The position numbers were made by a program, and so were the translations under genes. From contig CANTUZ010000025.1 of assembly GCA_947846985.1 (NCBI GenBank), positions 15,126,100 through 15,190,099 on the forward strand: DNA of 64,000 bases. Direction: 5' to 3'. Below are positions 1 to 12,500 of this stretch, one piece after another. The DNA is from Fratercula arctica (Eukaryota > Chordata > Aves > Charadriiformes > Alcidae). Numbering within the stretch: position 1 is the stretch's first letter; every line of letters starts with the position of its first letter. Below the pieces are notes generated by a model. That model ran no database searches and had not been told where the DNA came from. It saw nothing but the letters and a program-made list of their open reading frames with translations.

Positions 1-142
1 CTCTGGAGACATTCAAAACCCGCCTGGACGTGTTCCTGTGTAACCTGCTCTAGGTGACCCTGCTGTGGCAGGGGGGTTGGACTAGATGATCTCCAGAGGT
101 CCCTTCCAACCCTATGGTTCTATGATTCTATGATTCTATGAT
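1..142 (+). repeat. CR1 LINE 3' end
   Basis: This is the last part of a CR1 retrotransposon in plus orientation. It ends in the avian CR1 tail made of TTCTATGAT repeats, and the text just before matches in reverse the starts of the minus-strand CR1 copies near 13130 and 50311. The copy enters from outside the window. Confidence 0.93.
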
Positions 143-1232
143 CTTTAGAGCAGCTCTGTGATCAGTATTAAACTGAGCGAGTGGTAAGAATCATGCCCTG
201 AGCTTGAATGAGATCTAGCATCCAGCTGAGCCACAATGAGCTCTGATTCAAGCTTCACCAATGTAGAAATAGTTACATCAATTTTATGCTCATGTAACCC
301 AAATTGCCGTCTATCCATCTGACTTTATTTTTACAAGAGTCAATCTTCTTTACGTTTACAGTTCAGATAACATCTTTCCCATCTGATGCCTTTGTTTCTG
401 CACTGAATTATTGCCTTTCAATAGAGCAGAAATAGCTAAGACTCTCTCCATCAAAGATCATTACAATTGTTACAAACCTTATCTGCACACATCCAAGCAA
501 ATGTAATAATTTATGCTTCTAACACTCTGAATTTAAAACCACTAAAAATAATTATCATTGTGCTAAATAACTAGAGCAAAGGCTGTTCAAGCTAAGATTT
601 TACAGCTCTGAGTCAAATCTGTTGTAGGTGTAAATTGAGGAATAGAGTAAGAATTACACTAACTAAATAGTGGAGCCAACCTTGCCAGTGAGCCTGGTTC
701 CTAAGAGCAGCCGCAAAAGCCTCAAGCTCGCTGTTGTGTCTGGTTTATCATGAACCACTGCCTTTGATCAGAAAAGAGGGGCTGAGATGTGCTGAGGTTT
801 ATTAACTGCAGGTGTAACATCCAAGGGTCCTCTCCCCAGAGGAACTTCACAGTCTGTGGTGACACCAGTGGGATTACAGCAGCAATACATGTGGCCCACC
901 ACCTTTCAAAGCCATCATGTAAATACCAAATTTATTTTCCAGTAATGACACTGCAGGTAGATTGCTAAAATGGGTTACCCACATGGTAACCAGGAGATGT
1001 TTATAGCTTCAAATCTCTGTTTCTTGCCCATGTTTTTCATGCTCTTTTACCATGGCTACACACTTTCCATTTGCTGCTTCTCCCTGTAGTACAAATCTCT
1101 TCCCTCAGTTTTTAAGAAAGGCAGTTATTGTTTTTGCAATGGAGAAAAGCTGTTTCCATCAGAGGTGACGTGATAAGGGAATGACTAAGACAAAGAGGCT
1201 CCAGCAAAGGCTGGAGGCCCAAAGACAGTTGA
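143..1232. other. No gene recognised
   Basis: AT-rich sequence to about 700, then mixed composition. I see no long open frame or known repeat. The left boundary of the env remnant that follows is not marked by an LTR or a clear junction, so part of 1150-1232 may already be retroviral. Confidence 0.5.
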
Positions 1233-2736
1233 GTGGCGAAAGCAAGTACCTGTGCCCAGAAATTTGGAGGGTCGCAGAGAGATATCCCGAGCCTGCATCT
1301 TGTGAACAATGGAGTGAAGTGTGGTGGACCACCCAAATTGGAAGGTAGACCGTTGATGACGGGTGGATCAAGTGACCTAATATATGGAATAGGAGCAGAT
1401 GTGTTTGGAAGAGATCCAAGGGGAAGATTTAGAATAGACATACTGGAAAATAGCAGTCAAGCGGAAGGGACAACTATGACTACTAAACTCCCAGTAATAC
1501 AACAGTGGGAACCACTGAATGATCCAGCTTTGGTAACGGTTACCGAGATTAAAGATCTTAGACAAACATTTGAGATTGAGACAGGGTACGGTGAGATGAA
1601 TGCTTAGGTAGAATGGGTAAAATATACTGTTAATAGTTTGAACCAAAGCAATTGCTATGCTTGTGCCACAGGAAGGCCCACAGCACAGATCGTCCCTTTT
1701 CCCTTGGGGTGGATGAAAGATTCCGTAGGGATGTGGTGTATGATAGCATTATACCAAGAAAAGACCGCCTGGAGAAATGAGACTTGTCATTCACTTTCCT
1801 TACTGTTTCCTGCCTTGGAGTCTAGAGATGTTAAAGTGCCACCAGTATTTTCCACAGCAATTGGTAACCATACAGTCTGCCTCTCATGGCAGGGTGTGAA
1901 TGCTACCAGACCTGTGGGGGAATTCACCCTATGCACTGAAACTCTGAATGTGACCAAGGATGTAAGAGGAAACTACTCAGCGTTACGAGTGCCTCGGGCA
2001 GATCTCTGGTGGTATTGTGGAGGGAAGACCTTGCGATCTGTGTTGCCAGCTAACTGGAAAGGTACATGCGGAATAGTACAATTGGCAATACCATTCACCC
2101 TAGCATTTGACAAAGGAACAGGATCCCTGAGCTCAGGCAACAGAGTAAGAAGAAGTTTAGGTGTATCCTTTGATGAACGGATATATATATAGATTCCACT
2201 GGAGTCCCTAGAGGAGTTCCAGATGAACACAAAGCAAGGAATCAGATAGGAGTAGGATTCGAATCTGTCCTTTTCTGGTGGGTAACTATAAACAAAAATG
2301 TAGATTGGGTAAATTATATTCACTATAACCAACAGAGGTTTATTAATTATACCAGAGATGCACTGAAAGGAATAGCAGAACAATTGGATGCAACCAGTCG
2401 AATGGCATGGGAAAATAGGATCGCCCTGGACATGATCTTAGCGGAGAAGGGAGGCGTGTGTGTAACGTTAGGGAATTGGTGCTGTACCTCATCACAAACA
2501 ATACAGCTCCAGATGGTACTATAACTAAAGCCCTTCAAGGGCTCACCACTCTAGCTGATGAGTTAGCTGAGAACTCTGGAATAGACACCTCACTGACAGG
2601 TTGGCTGGATTCCTGGTTTGGGAAATGGAAAGGTATGGTGGTATCAATATTGACTTCTCTTATAATTCTAGCAGGAGTCTTAGTGGCTGTAGGATGCTGT
2701 ATCATTCCCTGTGTGCGAGGATTAGTTCAACGATAA
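1233..2736 (+). pseudogene. env: Gamma-type ERV envelope (env), broken
   Basis: This is the remnant of a retroviral envelope glycoprotein that would be cleaved to SU and TM. SU carries a CYAC motif of the CXXC type at about 1653 and several N-glycosylation sites. A basic RVRR cleavage site lies near 2145. TM carries an NRIALD immunosuppressive-like segment, a CX6CC motif near 2456-2482 and a membrane anchor near 2640-2710. The frame is broken by an in-frame TAG at 1605-1607, a frame change at an (AT)n run near 2180-2192 and another just after CX6CC near 2500. SU-TM linked by CXXC and CX6CC is typical of gamma-type Env. No gag or pol of this virus precedes it. Confidence 0.85.
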
Positions 2737-2934
2737 ATTGGAACTGCCCTAATGAAATGAATGGAAGTAGACCCTCCCGCATACCCTGGGAAAATGTTTC
2801 AACTCAAGGAAAAGAACAAGAAAGAGGATGAGGAATGTGAATTGATGCTTGCAAACTTAGAAGCTTCTTATGGGACTATACCCTGATAAGTAAGTGCAAA
2901 AAGAAATAAACTTAGAAAATCAAAGAGGAGGGAT

Positions 2935-3457
2935 TGTAAGAAAAATCTAAGTATTGTTTTTGCAGAGGAACAACTTGGCCAGTCTGAAATAATGTAGCTA
3001 AAGAATGATTAACAACACAAAGGCTGATCAAGAGACATGCAAGCATACTTATCCCTTAGACAAAGGAGAAACCAGTCTATGCCGGATCGGGAGTTTAACG
3101 GGAGGATGAATGTTTAACTGAGACCAGCTACCGTGGGCAATAATACCAAAAAAGGGAAGAAATAAACAGGTGAAGTAAGGGGTTTAGGAGGGATGATGGG
3201 GAGAAGTAAACAGGGGCGGGACGAACGGAAGTAGTTTTAGGCGAATCGGATAGGCTGTAAACCCTGGAGTACCTAGCCAATGGGGAAACAGGGGAGGGAA
3301 ATTTCAGCCGGGGATAGGAAATAAAAAGAAGTTATTTTGGGACCTCAGGTGTGCCTACCTGCTAGGACACCCGTTCTTGCAAGAATGTCTAAATAAAATG
3401 TGCTTTGTATTGATCATTGCCTGAGCCATTGTTATTGGATAAGGAGCGTTTCTCACA
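2935..3457 (+). repeat. 3' LTR of the gamma-type env element
   Basis: The LTR runs from TGTAAGAAA to TTTCTCACA, near-perfect inverted ends with one mismatch. A purine tract (AAAGAGGAGGGA) lies directly before it, as expected for a polypurine tract, and an AATAAA sits near 3392. About 523 bp. No matching 5' LTR is in the window. The next base after the LTR is already inside the pol of another element, so a target duplication cannot be tested. Confidence 0.82.
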
Positions 3458-5569
3458 TTAGGAATAAAATGGCAAGATGGACGTCGTCAGATCCCAATGG
3501 ATGTGATCAACAATATAGCAGCTATGTCTCCACCAACTAGCAAAAAGGAAACACAAGCTTTCTTAGGCATTGTGGGTTTTTGGAGGATGCATATCCCAGA
3601 TTACAGTCTGATTGTAAGCCCTCTGTATCAAGTAACCCGGAAGAAGAACGATTTTAAATGGGGTCCTGAGCAACGACAAGCTTTTGAACAAATCAAACAG
3701 GAAATAGTCCATGCAGTGGCCCTGGGGCCAGTCCGGGCAGGACAAGATGTTAAAAATGTGCTCTACACCGCAGCCGGGGAGAATGGCCCTACCTGGAGCC
3801 TCTGGCAGAAGGCACCAGGGGAGACCCGAGGTCGACCCCTAGGGTTTTGGAGTCGGGGATACAGAGGATCCGAAGCCCGCTACACCCCAACAGAAAAGGA
3901 GATATTGGCAGCATATGAAGGGGTTTGAGCTGCTTCAGAGGTGGTTGGTACAGAAGCGCAGCTCCTCTTAGCACCTCGACTGCCGGTGCTGGGTTGGATG
4001 TTCAAAGAAAGGGTCCCCACCACACATCATGCAACTGATGCTACATGGAGTAAGTGGATTGCACTGATCACACAGCGAACTCGAATGGGAAACCCCAGTC
4101 GCCCAGGAATTCTGGAAGTGATCATGGACTGGCCAGAAGGCAAGGATTTTGGAATGTCACCAGAGGAGGAGGTGACGCGTGCGGAAGAGGCCCCACCATA
4201 TAATAAACTGCCAGAAAATGAGAAGCAATGTGCCCTGTTCACTGATGGGTCCTGCCGGATTGTGGGAAAGCATCGAAAGTGGAAGGCTGCTGTGTGGAGT
4301 CCTACACGACAAGTTGCAGAAGCCAGTGAAGGACAAGGTGAGTGGAGCCAGTTTGCAGAGGTGAAAGCCATTCAGCTGGCTTTGGACATTGCCGAGCGCG
4401 AAAAATGGCTGGTACTTTATCTCTACACTGACTCATGGATGGTGGCAAATGCTCTGTGCGGGTGGTTACAGCAGTGGAAGCAGGGCAACTGGCAGCGCAG
4501 AGGCAAACCCATCTGGGCTGCTGACCTGTGGCAAGATATTGCTGCCCGGCTAGAGAATCTGGTTGTGAAAGTATGCCACGTAGATGCCCACGTACCCAAG
4601 AATCGGGCCACGGAGGAACATCAGAACAACCAGCAGGTGGATCGGGCTGCTAGGATTGAAGTGCCTCAGGTGGATCTGGACTGGCAACATAAGGGTGAAC
4701 TATTCATAGCTCTGTGGGCCCATGAGACCTTAGGCCATCAAGGAAGAGATGCGACATATGGATAGGCTTTTGACTGAGGGGTGGACTTGACCATGGACAC
4801 TATTGCGCAGGTCATCCATGAATGTGAGACATGCGCTGCAATCAAGCAAGCCAAGCGTTTGAAGCCTCTTTGGTATGGAGGACGATGGTTGAAATATAAA
4901 TATGGGGAGGCCTGGCAGATTGATTATATCACACTGCCACGAATCCGTCAAGGCAAGCGCTATGTGCTCACAATGGTGGAAGCAACCACTGGATGGCTGG
5001 AAACATACCCTGTGCCCCATGCCACTGCCCGGAATACTATCCTGGGCCTTGAAAAGCAAGTCCTGTGGCAACATGGTACCCCAGAGAGAACTCAGTCGGA
5101 CAATGGGACTCATTTCCGAAACAGCCTCATAGACACCTGGGCCAAAGAGCATGGTATTGAGTGGGTATATCACATCCCCTATCACGTACCAGCCTCTGGG
5201 ACGATAGAACGGTACAATGGACTGTTAAAAACTACACTGAGAGCAATGGGTGGTGGGACCTTAAAACACTGGGATGCACATTTAGCAAAGGCTACCTGGC
5301 TAGTTAACTCCAGGGGATCTACCAATCAGGCTGGCCCTGCCCAATCAAAACTTCCACGTACTGTAGAAAGGGATAAGGTCCCCGTAGTGCACCTGAAGAA
5401 TATGTTAGGGAAGACAGTCTGGGTTAGTCCTGCCTCAGGCAAAGGCAAACCCATCCATGGGATTGCTTTTGCCCAAGGACCTGGGTGCACTTGGTGGGTA
5501 ATGCGGCAGGATGGGGAAGTCCGATGTGTACCTCATGGGGACTTGATTTTGGGTGAGAATAGCCAATGA
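3458..5569 (+). pseudogene. pol: ERV-L-like pol 3' half (RNase H, integrase)
   Basis: Pol remnant starting abruptly in the RT thumb/connection region (FLGIVGFWR). RNase H follows with FTDGS (about 4240), an AEVKA glutamate, YTDS and HVDAH. Integrase shows the HHCC zinc motif (HETLGHQ then CETC), catalytic Asp in WQIDY (about 4917), Asp in SDNGTHF (about 5097) and Glu in IERYNG (about 5207). One frame runs throughout, broken only by TGA at 3926-3928 and TAG at 4763-4765; both fit single transitions. Everything upstream of the thumb is missing because the gamma-type LTR abuts it. The class III (ERV-L) assignment is by resemblance and is moderately sure. Confidence 0.85.
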
Positions 5570-5852
5570 AGCAAATTGTGTGTAACACTGTCACTGTATG
5601 TCCTCGTTACTATAATTGCTATCGGCTGTACTGCAGTAAGAATCACCCAAATTAAGGACAGATGGACTTTGATGAAGAATTGAGTAAAGCAAAGTGGTGA
5701 TGGGATCAGAGCTGATGCCCAGCAACTTCCTCAAGATCTACATCTTCAGCCCATGGACTGTGTGCATGAGCTACGCCGGGTACACCAGTCACATGTTCCA
5801 AAAACTGTAAGATCTGGGCGTGGCAAAATGGTATGGAATAAGGGGTGGATAA
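5570..5852 (+). other. ERV-L-like 3' internal region with polypurine tract
   Basis: Non-coding stretch between the integrase stop and the LTR. No env is seen, as is usual for ERV-L. It ends in a purine tract (AATAAGGGGTGGATAA) just before the LTR, which supports the LTR being the 3' LTR of this pol. Confidence 0.55.
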
Positions 5853-6183
5853 TGTCCTGGTTCCGGCAGGGACAGGGTTAAGTATTCCATGCCATGTGAG
5901 CCCCGCCCACTCTGAGATTAGAAGGAGGGGAGGGGGCAGGCAGTTGGGTTTGGAGTGGGCTGGCGCGTCCTGGGTCCGGACCGGAGGGGAGGGGTGGTTC
6001 CGTAATTCCGTTTGCATATTCCTCTGTCCGTGTTGTTGTTTTTTTGTTCCCTTTGCTGTTCTGTTAAACTGCCTTTGTCTCAACCCAAGAGTTTTGCCTT
6101 TTTCTTCTGATCCTTCCCGTACCGGGAAGCGCTGAGCGAGTGACACGTGGTTCTTTTTTGCCGTCTGAGGCCAAACCACGACA
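5853..6183 (+). repeat. ERV-L-type LTR shared by two remnants
   Basis: The ends are TGTCCTGGTT and AACCACGACA. The solo LTR at 58615-59379 has closely similar ends (TGTCCTGGCT, AACCACAACA), so the two belong to related families. A purine tract precedes it and a gag-like frame begins 10 bp after it. The LTR thus stands between the pol of one element and the gag of another. No clear primer-binding site was seen after it. Confidence 0.72.
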
Positions 6184-6192
6184 AACAGCTTT

Positions 6193-7925
6193 ATGTCGGT
6201 CGCCGTGGAAAACAGCATCGCGTTCTTGAGTGAATTAGCAGGGAAATTAGGATGGCTGTTAGCTACTGGACTTAGAGCTCTTGACTGTGAAGTTGTTGCA
6301 TTACCTATTAAAGTGAGAGAATTGGAAAAATAATACAGGAGTCTACAAGATGCAAAGATGACTGCGCAAGAAGTAGTTACTGTTCAAGCAGAGCGATGCC
6401 ATGAGCTGCAAGATAATGTAGACCGGTTGGTAGCGGGTATTGTTAATAAACAAAAGGAGAAATATGGGAAAAGTAAGCTTTCAGTTTCCCAAGTTCATGC
6501 TCTCACCACAAAATGGTCATGGGATCCCGAGGAATGGGATGAAAATATTTGGAGTGAACCGTCAGACTCTGAGACTGAGTTTGAATTTGATGCGGACTTA
6601 AAAAGCAGTGAGGTGGTGGTAGCACGACCCCTCATTCAAATGAGGGGGGAGCAGGAATGAGTAGACAGGGGAGTGCAGATCATGCGTACTGATACTCCGA
6701 AAGAGTTAAGGGAATAAGAGTGGGGAAGGCATATTGGCATGGATTTTGCGAGCTTGGGATAGTGGAGCTGCATCTATCCATTTATCAGAGAGTGAAAAAG
6801 ATGTATTAAGCCCTATCCCCATTCATGATCAGATACAAGGATATGCTCAGCTGCAAAATGTCAGAGGTCCTGACAGGTGGGACATTATTGCACCTGTGTT
6901 GTATCAGTGATCGTGTGCAGCAGTTTTAACAGCATATACAGAACTTGTTGAATTAGTGTCGTCCCTCGGAAACTGTTGTGCAATGGAGGAAGGTATCAAT
7001 TTGGTGCAGCAGATGGGGATGGCTCATGTGTTGGTTACAGAATGCAATCCGGACACTGCAGCAGTGACAAAAAGTATCAAAATGCAGTTTTTGAGAGGAG
7101 CGCCTGCCTCACTAAATCCCTTGATTATACCAGCAGTGACAAATGCTATGGGTACTGTAGGTGCCCTAGGAAATACCTTGAGGGAAACTGAGGCTGTGAT
7201 TTCGGGACCATCTGTGTGGGTGGTCAAAAAAGGAAAGCCAACAAAACAGAAAGCAGTTACAGCACGGGTGACAAGGAAACAAATGCGGAATGATTTTGTA
7301 CAAGCCGTTATCCCACGATCAGAAATAGATGGGCTCACATCAGAAATGTTTCCCCGGTGGCAAAAGTTAGCATTTATGCAAAAAGGCCAACCGCCCCCAG
7401 CCCCACCACCAACTCCATGCCCCCCCTCTGCCCTGCCTGACACCTCAATGCAAGATGTGACCTGGGAACAAAAGCAATATACTTTACAGGTATTGCCTCA
7501 GGGATACAAACACAGTCCCTCCATTTGCCACCTAATGATAGCAGCTGATTTAGCAGTATGGTCAGGTACCATTACTGTTTACTATTATATTACTATTATA
7601 TTGATGATCTATTGATTATGGCAGAGTCACAACAAGAAAGTGAAGCAGCTGCCGAATTGCTGAAAGTGCATTTGCAGGACTGAGGCCGGGCAATTTATCC
7701 AAAGAAAATACAGGGCCCTAGTGCTACTGTACAATTTTGGGGAATAGTTTGGCATGGACAGATTAGAGAAATAGCAAATCAGGTACAGCAAACAGTCTAG
7801 TGATTTCCTGTACCAATCACAGTAAAACAGTTACAGATCTTTGTGGGACTCTTCGGGTATTGGAGAACTTTTATCCCACATTTAGTGATATTAATGTGCC
7901 TTCTCCAGAAATCTTCAAAGCTCAA
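6193..7925 (+). pseudogene. gag-pol: Class III-like ERV gag and RT fragment, broken
   Basis: An ATG at 6193 opens a gag-like frame with a coiled-coil-prone first 100 residues, interrupted by TAA at 6331-6333. It continues to 6660, and further degenerate gag text runs from about 6750 to 7440, ending in a proline-rich stretch. RT then appears without a visible protease: LPQGYKHSP at about 7494, a YIDD active-site tetrad at about 7600 (out of frame with the preceding part) and the thumb motif FVGLFGYWR near 7840. The match stops at about 7925. Several stops and frame changes make it non-functional. Its RT thumb differs clearly from that of the pol at 3458, so the two are different families or old relatives. 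Confidence 0.72.
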
Positions 7926-8569
7926 GATTCTGGCACTGGTGCCAGACATATTTGTCAGGGGAGAAGTGAATGCCACTTGCATGTCACCAGCAGCGTTTCC
8001 CACAAAGTTGGGGAATGTCACTGCAGCTCCTACCCAAAAAACAACCCTTCCAGCTTATCTAGGGAGAACTGACAAGGTTATCACCAGAGGCAGGTTGCTA
8101 GAGGTCCCAGCTGACAACAATAATGAGGGTATGTGAAAGTTAATATCCAAAGAGACAGACAGCTGCTGGAACCACTTGTCTGGAAGAGGTACAGGGACTG
8201 AGGGGAATGCCTGTATAAACGTACCCCTCTCCTTATCTCATCCCAGGAAGTTTTGAGGCCAACCCAAATCTGCAGTAGCTGGAATCTAAAAGGCAACAAC
8301 AGGATTGTCCTTTTGTTATTGTGCTCTTAATAAATTCTCCATGTGGAAACTTGTTAACCCTGGCTGTTGATTCTATCTCTGCTTATATGCAAGACCTCCG
8401 CCAGCAGAAAAGAAGCCTTTTGGGAGTGCAGCAACTAGGTTGCTGCACATTGAGTAAGCAAGCAGTGAGTGAGCATCACCTGGAAACACCACAACAAGGG
8501 CAGTCATCACACTCTTCGAAGGAGCTTAGCTATGGTCTCCATCCAGCAGAAGGTCGTGCTCTCAACCTT
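7926..8569. other. Unassigned; possibly CR1 5' region
   Basis: No gene or named repeat recognised. The right part, from about 8330, leads directly into a CR1 ORF1 start and may be CR1 5' untranslated sequence. Confidence 0.35.
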
Positions 8570-8768
8570 AGCCAGAATGGATGTGGGAACCCAGACAGCT
8601 CCCACAGGAACATACAGCTGTCCAGGTCACAGGCTGCAGGGAGTGCCAGAGCCTTTCACTGGCAATGGGTGGCAGCTATGAGAACCGCTGTGTGCGTTGT
8701 GAGCAGGTGAACGATCTGTTCAGCCTGGTGGCAGAGCTGCAAGAGGAAGTCAAAAGGTTAAGGAGCAT
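8570..8768 (+). pseudogene. CR1 ORF1 N-terminal fragment
   Basis: The translated text has a DVGTQT motif, then CVRCEQVNDL followed by a leucine heptad stretch and KRLRSI. The CR1 ORF1 on the minus strand at 38454-39017 has the same order (DASTQT, CTQCAQIDDL, heptads, KRLRSI). One frame change lies near 8670. The copy is cut where the LTR at 8769 begins and does not resume on the other side. Confidence 0.72.
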
Positions 8769-9082
8769 TGTGGAGCATTGATTCATGGACTCTGGCAGGG
8801 TATGGACCAAAGACCTTTATTACAACAATTTCCCGAGTTTTATAGGTACAGGTACTGTCCACGTGCAGGCAGCATCCTACTGATAGGTTGAAGGTCAATT
8901 GCCACGCAATTCTCGGTGTCTTGCGATTGGTCGTCTCTGACTGTTCACGCGGAGTAGCAGCTTTGCTTTCACATTCCTTTTCTTGCTGATATCTCCTGAT
9001 GCTTGCTTATCTTTTCTCTCAAGGATACAGCTTTGTCTCACCAGGGTCAAACAGATCCCCTATGCTACTCCCTATCTGTACA
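8769..9082 (-). repeat. Solo LTR, TGTGGAG family (family T)
   Basis: About 90 percent similar by eye to the 3' LTR of provirus C (54158-54484): same start (TGTGGAGCATTG), same middle and same end region, but lacking about 12 bp near 9032. Terminal TG and CA are present. No matching 6-bp duplication flanks it, so one side was probably lost. The orientation follows provirus C. Confidence 0.85.
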
Positions 9083-9255
9083 GCTGCTATCCTATTCAAA
9101 GTGCACTGTAGCAAATCTATAGAAGGGGTGTTTTTCCAGAGGGTTGGTTTTTGTGGTTTTCTTGGGATTTTTTCCCCTTAACTGAATGTCTATTTGCATA
9201 TAGGAACCTATGCTGATGATTTTTATCCAGTAGAATAAAAAAAGGAGAAGGGAAT

Positions 9256-9520
9256 TAAGTGGAGGGAGACAACATGGCCTAGTGAATAAAGCAACAAACT
9301 TGGGGGGATCAGGAGACCTAGATACTATTCCAAGCTCTTCCCTGCAGTGTGACTTTAGGCAAGTCTCTGAGCAAGCTTTCCCTCCTCACTCTTGTCTATT
9401 TATATTGTAGACTCTTAAGATTAAGTACCATCCCTTGCTTCATGTCTATAAAACCCCAAGTGCAAAGGGGCTCTGTTCTTTGTTGGAACATCCTACAAAT
9501 AATAATTGAAACAAAGCTCC
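9256..9520 (+). repeat. MIR/CORE-like SINE (old)
   Basis: The sequence has the tRNA-derived SINE layout: GGCCTAGTGAATAAAGC, then the core-like GTGTGACTTTAGGCAAGTC, then a tail region like TTGTAGACTCTTAAG and ending in ACAAATAATAATTG. This order resembles amniote MIR-type SINEs. Diverged, so the exact family and ends are uncertain. Confidence 0.55.
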
Positions 9521-12500
9521 AAGATCCACATGTCGAAGATAATGTTAATTTACCTTTCTGTAGCCAGTGTGTCTGCAGATGGTTCTGGATTATATGCAGT
9601 ATCTAGATCATAGAAATAAACAAAACTATCCCCTGGCAACATAGGGTTTAAGTGCCATCAGCAATTCCAGTGCAATGCAGCACTGCAAAAACCTGTGTCC
9701 TGGATAAAATATCAGTATAGGCTTTAATAAGAGTACAGTCACATGGGCATTTATCTAGAGGTAAAATACATATGAGTTCCAAGAAAAAAAATATTAAATG
9801 GAGCAGCTTGGTGTTTAAAAAGCACAGTATGCCTGAAAGACAGGAATGAATTTCTTCTCAGGAAGAGTTGGAGGGAAGGAGGGGACCAAGGTCCCTTCTG
9901 TTAGCACCTCCCTACGTACTGTGCATGCTTTTCCCTCAGATAATGCAGTGGTAGCTGTGTTCACCCTAGTATTTCATCCTTCCCTAAATGAAATTTCTAC
10001 AGCCAGAGTGTGTGAAATTGTGTGTTTTGTCCTCACAGAAAAGGGTGAAAATAAAAGAAGATGGAACCTGGAAAGAGGGACCTATCTACATAACTGCAAC
10101 ATCCATCACGACAAGGACAGGAGGTTAGACTCTTCTGGCACAACACTTTAAGTTGAAATGTGGGAGTTTTCCTACATAGGACACAGTTGTGGATGTTCTC
10201 CACTGAACTCTCAGAGAAGTATGGGCTTAAACTTCATGCTGCAGCACAGATAGAAAGTTAAGTAATCCTGAAATACTGTCTTAAGGGTTTTTCTTTAATG
10301 CAGTCACTTTTGACATCTACTTGTATAGACATTTCTAGTTTTAAATTAAAGGTTAAGACTACATTGCAATTTAAGCACAGATCTGAGCTTATTCTTAATT
10401 CAGAGTTCAATCACCATTGACATAGTACTTTTTCTCACCTCAGTGAGAGTGGGGCACCTCAGTATAAGTTTTAGAACTTGGGTGGAACAAATCCTAGATT
10501 ATCTCAAACCCTAAAATCAGACCCATGCCTGCACCATAAACTCTCATCAGAGTTGTCATGCACAGAGCTAATGTATGACAGCTTAGCCCTACATCAAGCA
10601 TTGCCATCTTTGCTCTTCCTAGGAGCAATGTGTATTTATCAAGCCCCGGCTGCAGATAGGTGACAGCCAGCATGTGTTAGAAAACAAAAGTGTCTCGAGA
10701 CTCGTTACATATAACTCAGTGCTAATGCTGTAGGTAGACATAGCCCAATGGACTCAGGTACTTATAGTACTTTTACAATAGCATTGAGTTCAGCCCTGGC
10801 TAATCATCAAGCACTGACTCCCTTCCCAACTGGATTTTGCAGCCCTTGCTGCAACTGATGAACATCTGTGGTGGGTGGACCATGGCCAGCAACTAAGCAC
10901 CCACCCAGATTCTCACTCACTCCTATCTCCAGCAGGATGGGGGAGAAAATGAGAGTAGCAAAACCAAGAAAACTCACGGTTCAAGAGAAGGACAAGAATA
11001 GCAAAAGCAAGAAAACTCATGGTTCAAGAGAAGGAAAGAGGGGAAAACCCAAGTGATACAAAGGCAATTGCCACCTTCCACAATCAGACTGATGCCCTGC
11101 CAGTCTCCAAGAAACAGCTAACTTGGAAGACAACCCCCCCACGCACTCCAGTTTTTATTGCTGAGCATGATGTCATGTGGTATGGAATATCCCTTTGGTT
11201 AGTTTGGGTTGGCTGTCCCAACTGTGTCCCTCCCAACTTCTTGCCCACCCCCAGCCTACTCATCACAAAGGGGCAGGGCAAGAAACAGAGAAAACTTTGA
11301 CACAGCAAACACTGTTCGGCAACAGCTAAAACATTGGTGTGTTACCAACACTCTTTTAGCCACAAATTCAAAACACAGCACTATACCAGCTGGTGTGAAG
11401 GAAGTTATTTCTATCCCAGCCAGATACAGTACAACAGCTGAGGTTAAATTTCAGTTTGATATATTTGCCCTCATCACCCATTCTCAGCCTGACCCTTAAA
11501 ATACCTTGTGTTTGAGAGAGGGTCAAATACAATCTTGTGACTAACTCACAGTGAGTTTATTATAATTGTTGAATTTCTTTGAGATGCTTTAAACACAAGT
11601 GTAATTCAGGAAAATACATAAAACAGTGATTTTCAATCTAGAATCTAAGAATGGATTTCAGAGGAATCAATAAAGTCTGAGGAAAATAAACTTGCATAAA
11701 GTATCCAAAAATCTACCCATGCATCAAAGAACTTTAGGAGTCTGAATATGGGGAGTGGAGAGGGGAAGAAACACTGACTTTAGGAATATTTCAGGATCAT
11801 GCTGTAATGAAAACTATTTTGAATTAGGATAAGACTTTCAGTTTAATGTCAGAAAGAAAACAATCAAGGATATTAACAATGCAGATGTGCAAAAAGTTCT
11901 TACGTTCCCAGTGAAGTACCTTGTCAGCTCCATTTAAAATTATTTCTTTCCATCCTTTTACATATTTATTTGTCTTTGCAATTTTTTTAATTTACTTGTT
12001 TAAAAGTTTTCTGCCTTCAATAGCAGCTGGAATCCCAAAATGAAATAAAACCCATATAGGTGCCAATATATATATATATTCAATAGATATGAGACTAAAT
12101 TAAACTAATTGACATTTTATTAATATTCTGCTGTTTGTTCCCACAGAGTTGAAACTGTATTCGAGATCCTATTATATGAAGATATACTCTGGACCATCTG
12201 GTAGCCAAACATTTCTAATAATAAGTCAGTCATTTTTTTGTTAATTATTTATTTGGGAATTTTTGTTTATTATACAAAAATCTGGAAAGGGAGAAGAAAT
12301 AGGAAACTGTGCTGAGTTTTCTATTACATCTTTCATAAAAAAAAAATATTTTTTGCAGAACAATCTGGTTGAGACAGGAGAGGACCCTGAATATTCATTT
12401 GAATTAGAAAGAAATTTCTGAAGTGGTTCTTGTTTGCAGCCCTTTTGGCTTCACTTTATGTGAAAATACAAGCACTTAGTCTTAGCAGAGAAGACACTCA

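Noticed and set aside
6000..6200. Plus and minus frames across the LTR at 5853-6183
   Set aside because: The LTR structure explains the sequence and the frames show no retroviral motifs.
8769..9082. Target duplication for the family T solo LTR
   Set aside because: The 6 bp on each side (GAGCAT and GCTGCT) do not match.
9256..9520. Possible tRNA gene in the SINE
   Set aside because: Only a diverged tRNA-like promoter region of a SINE; no cloverleaf arms could be paired with confidence.
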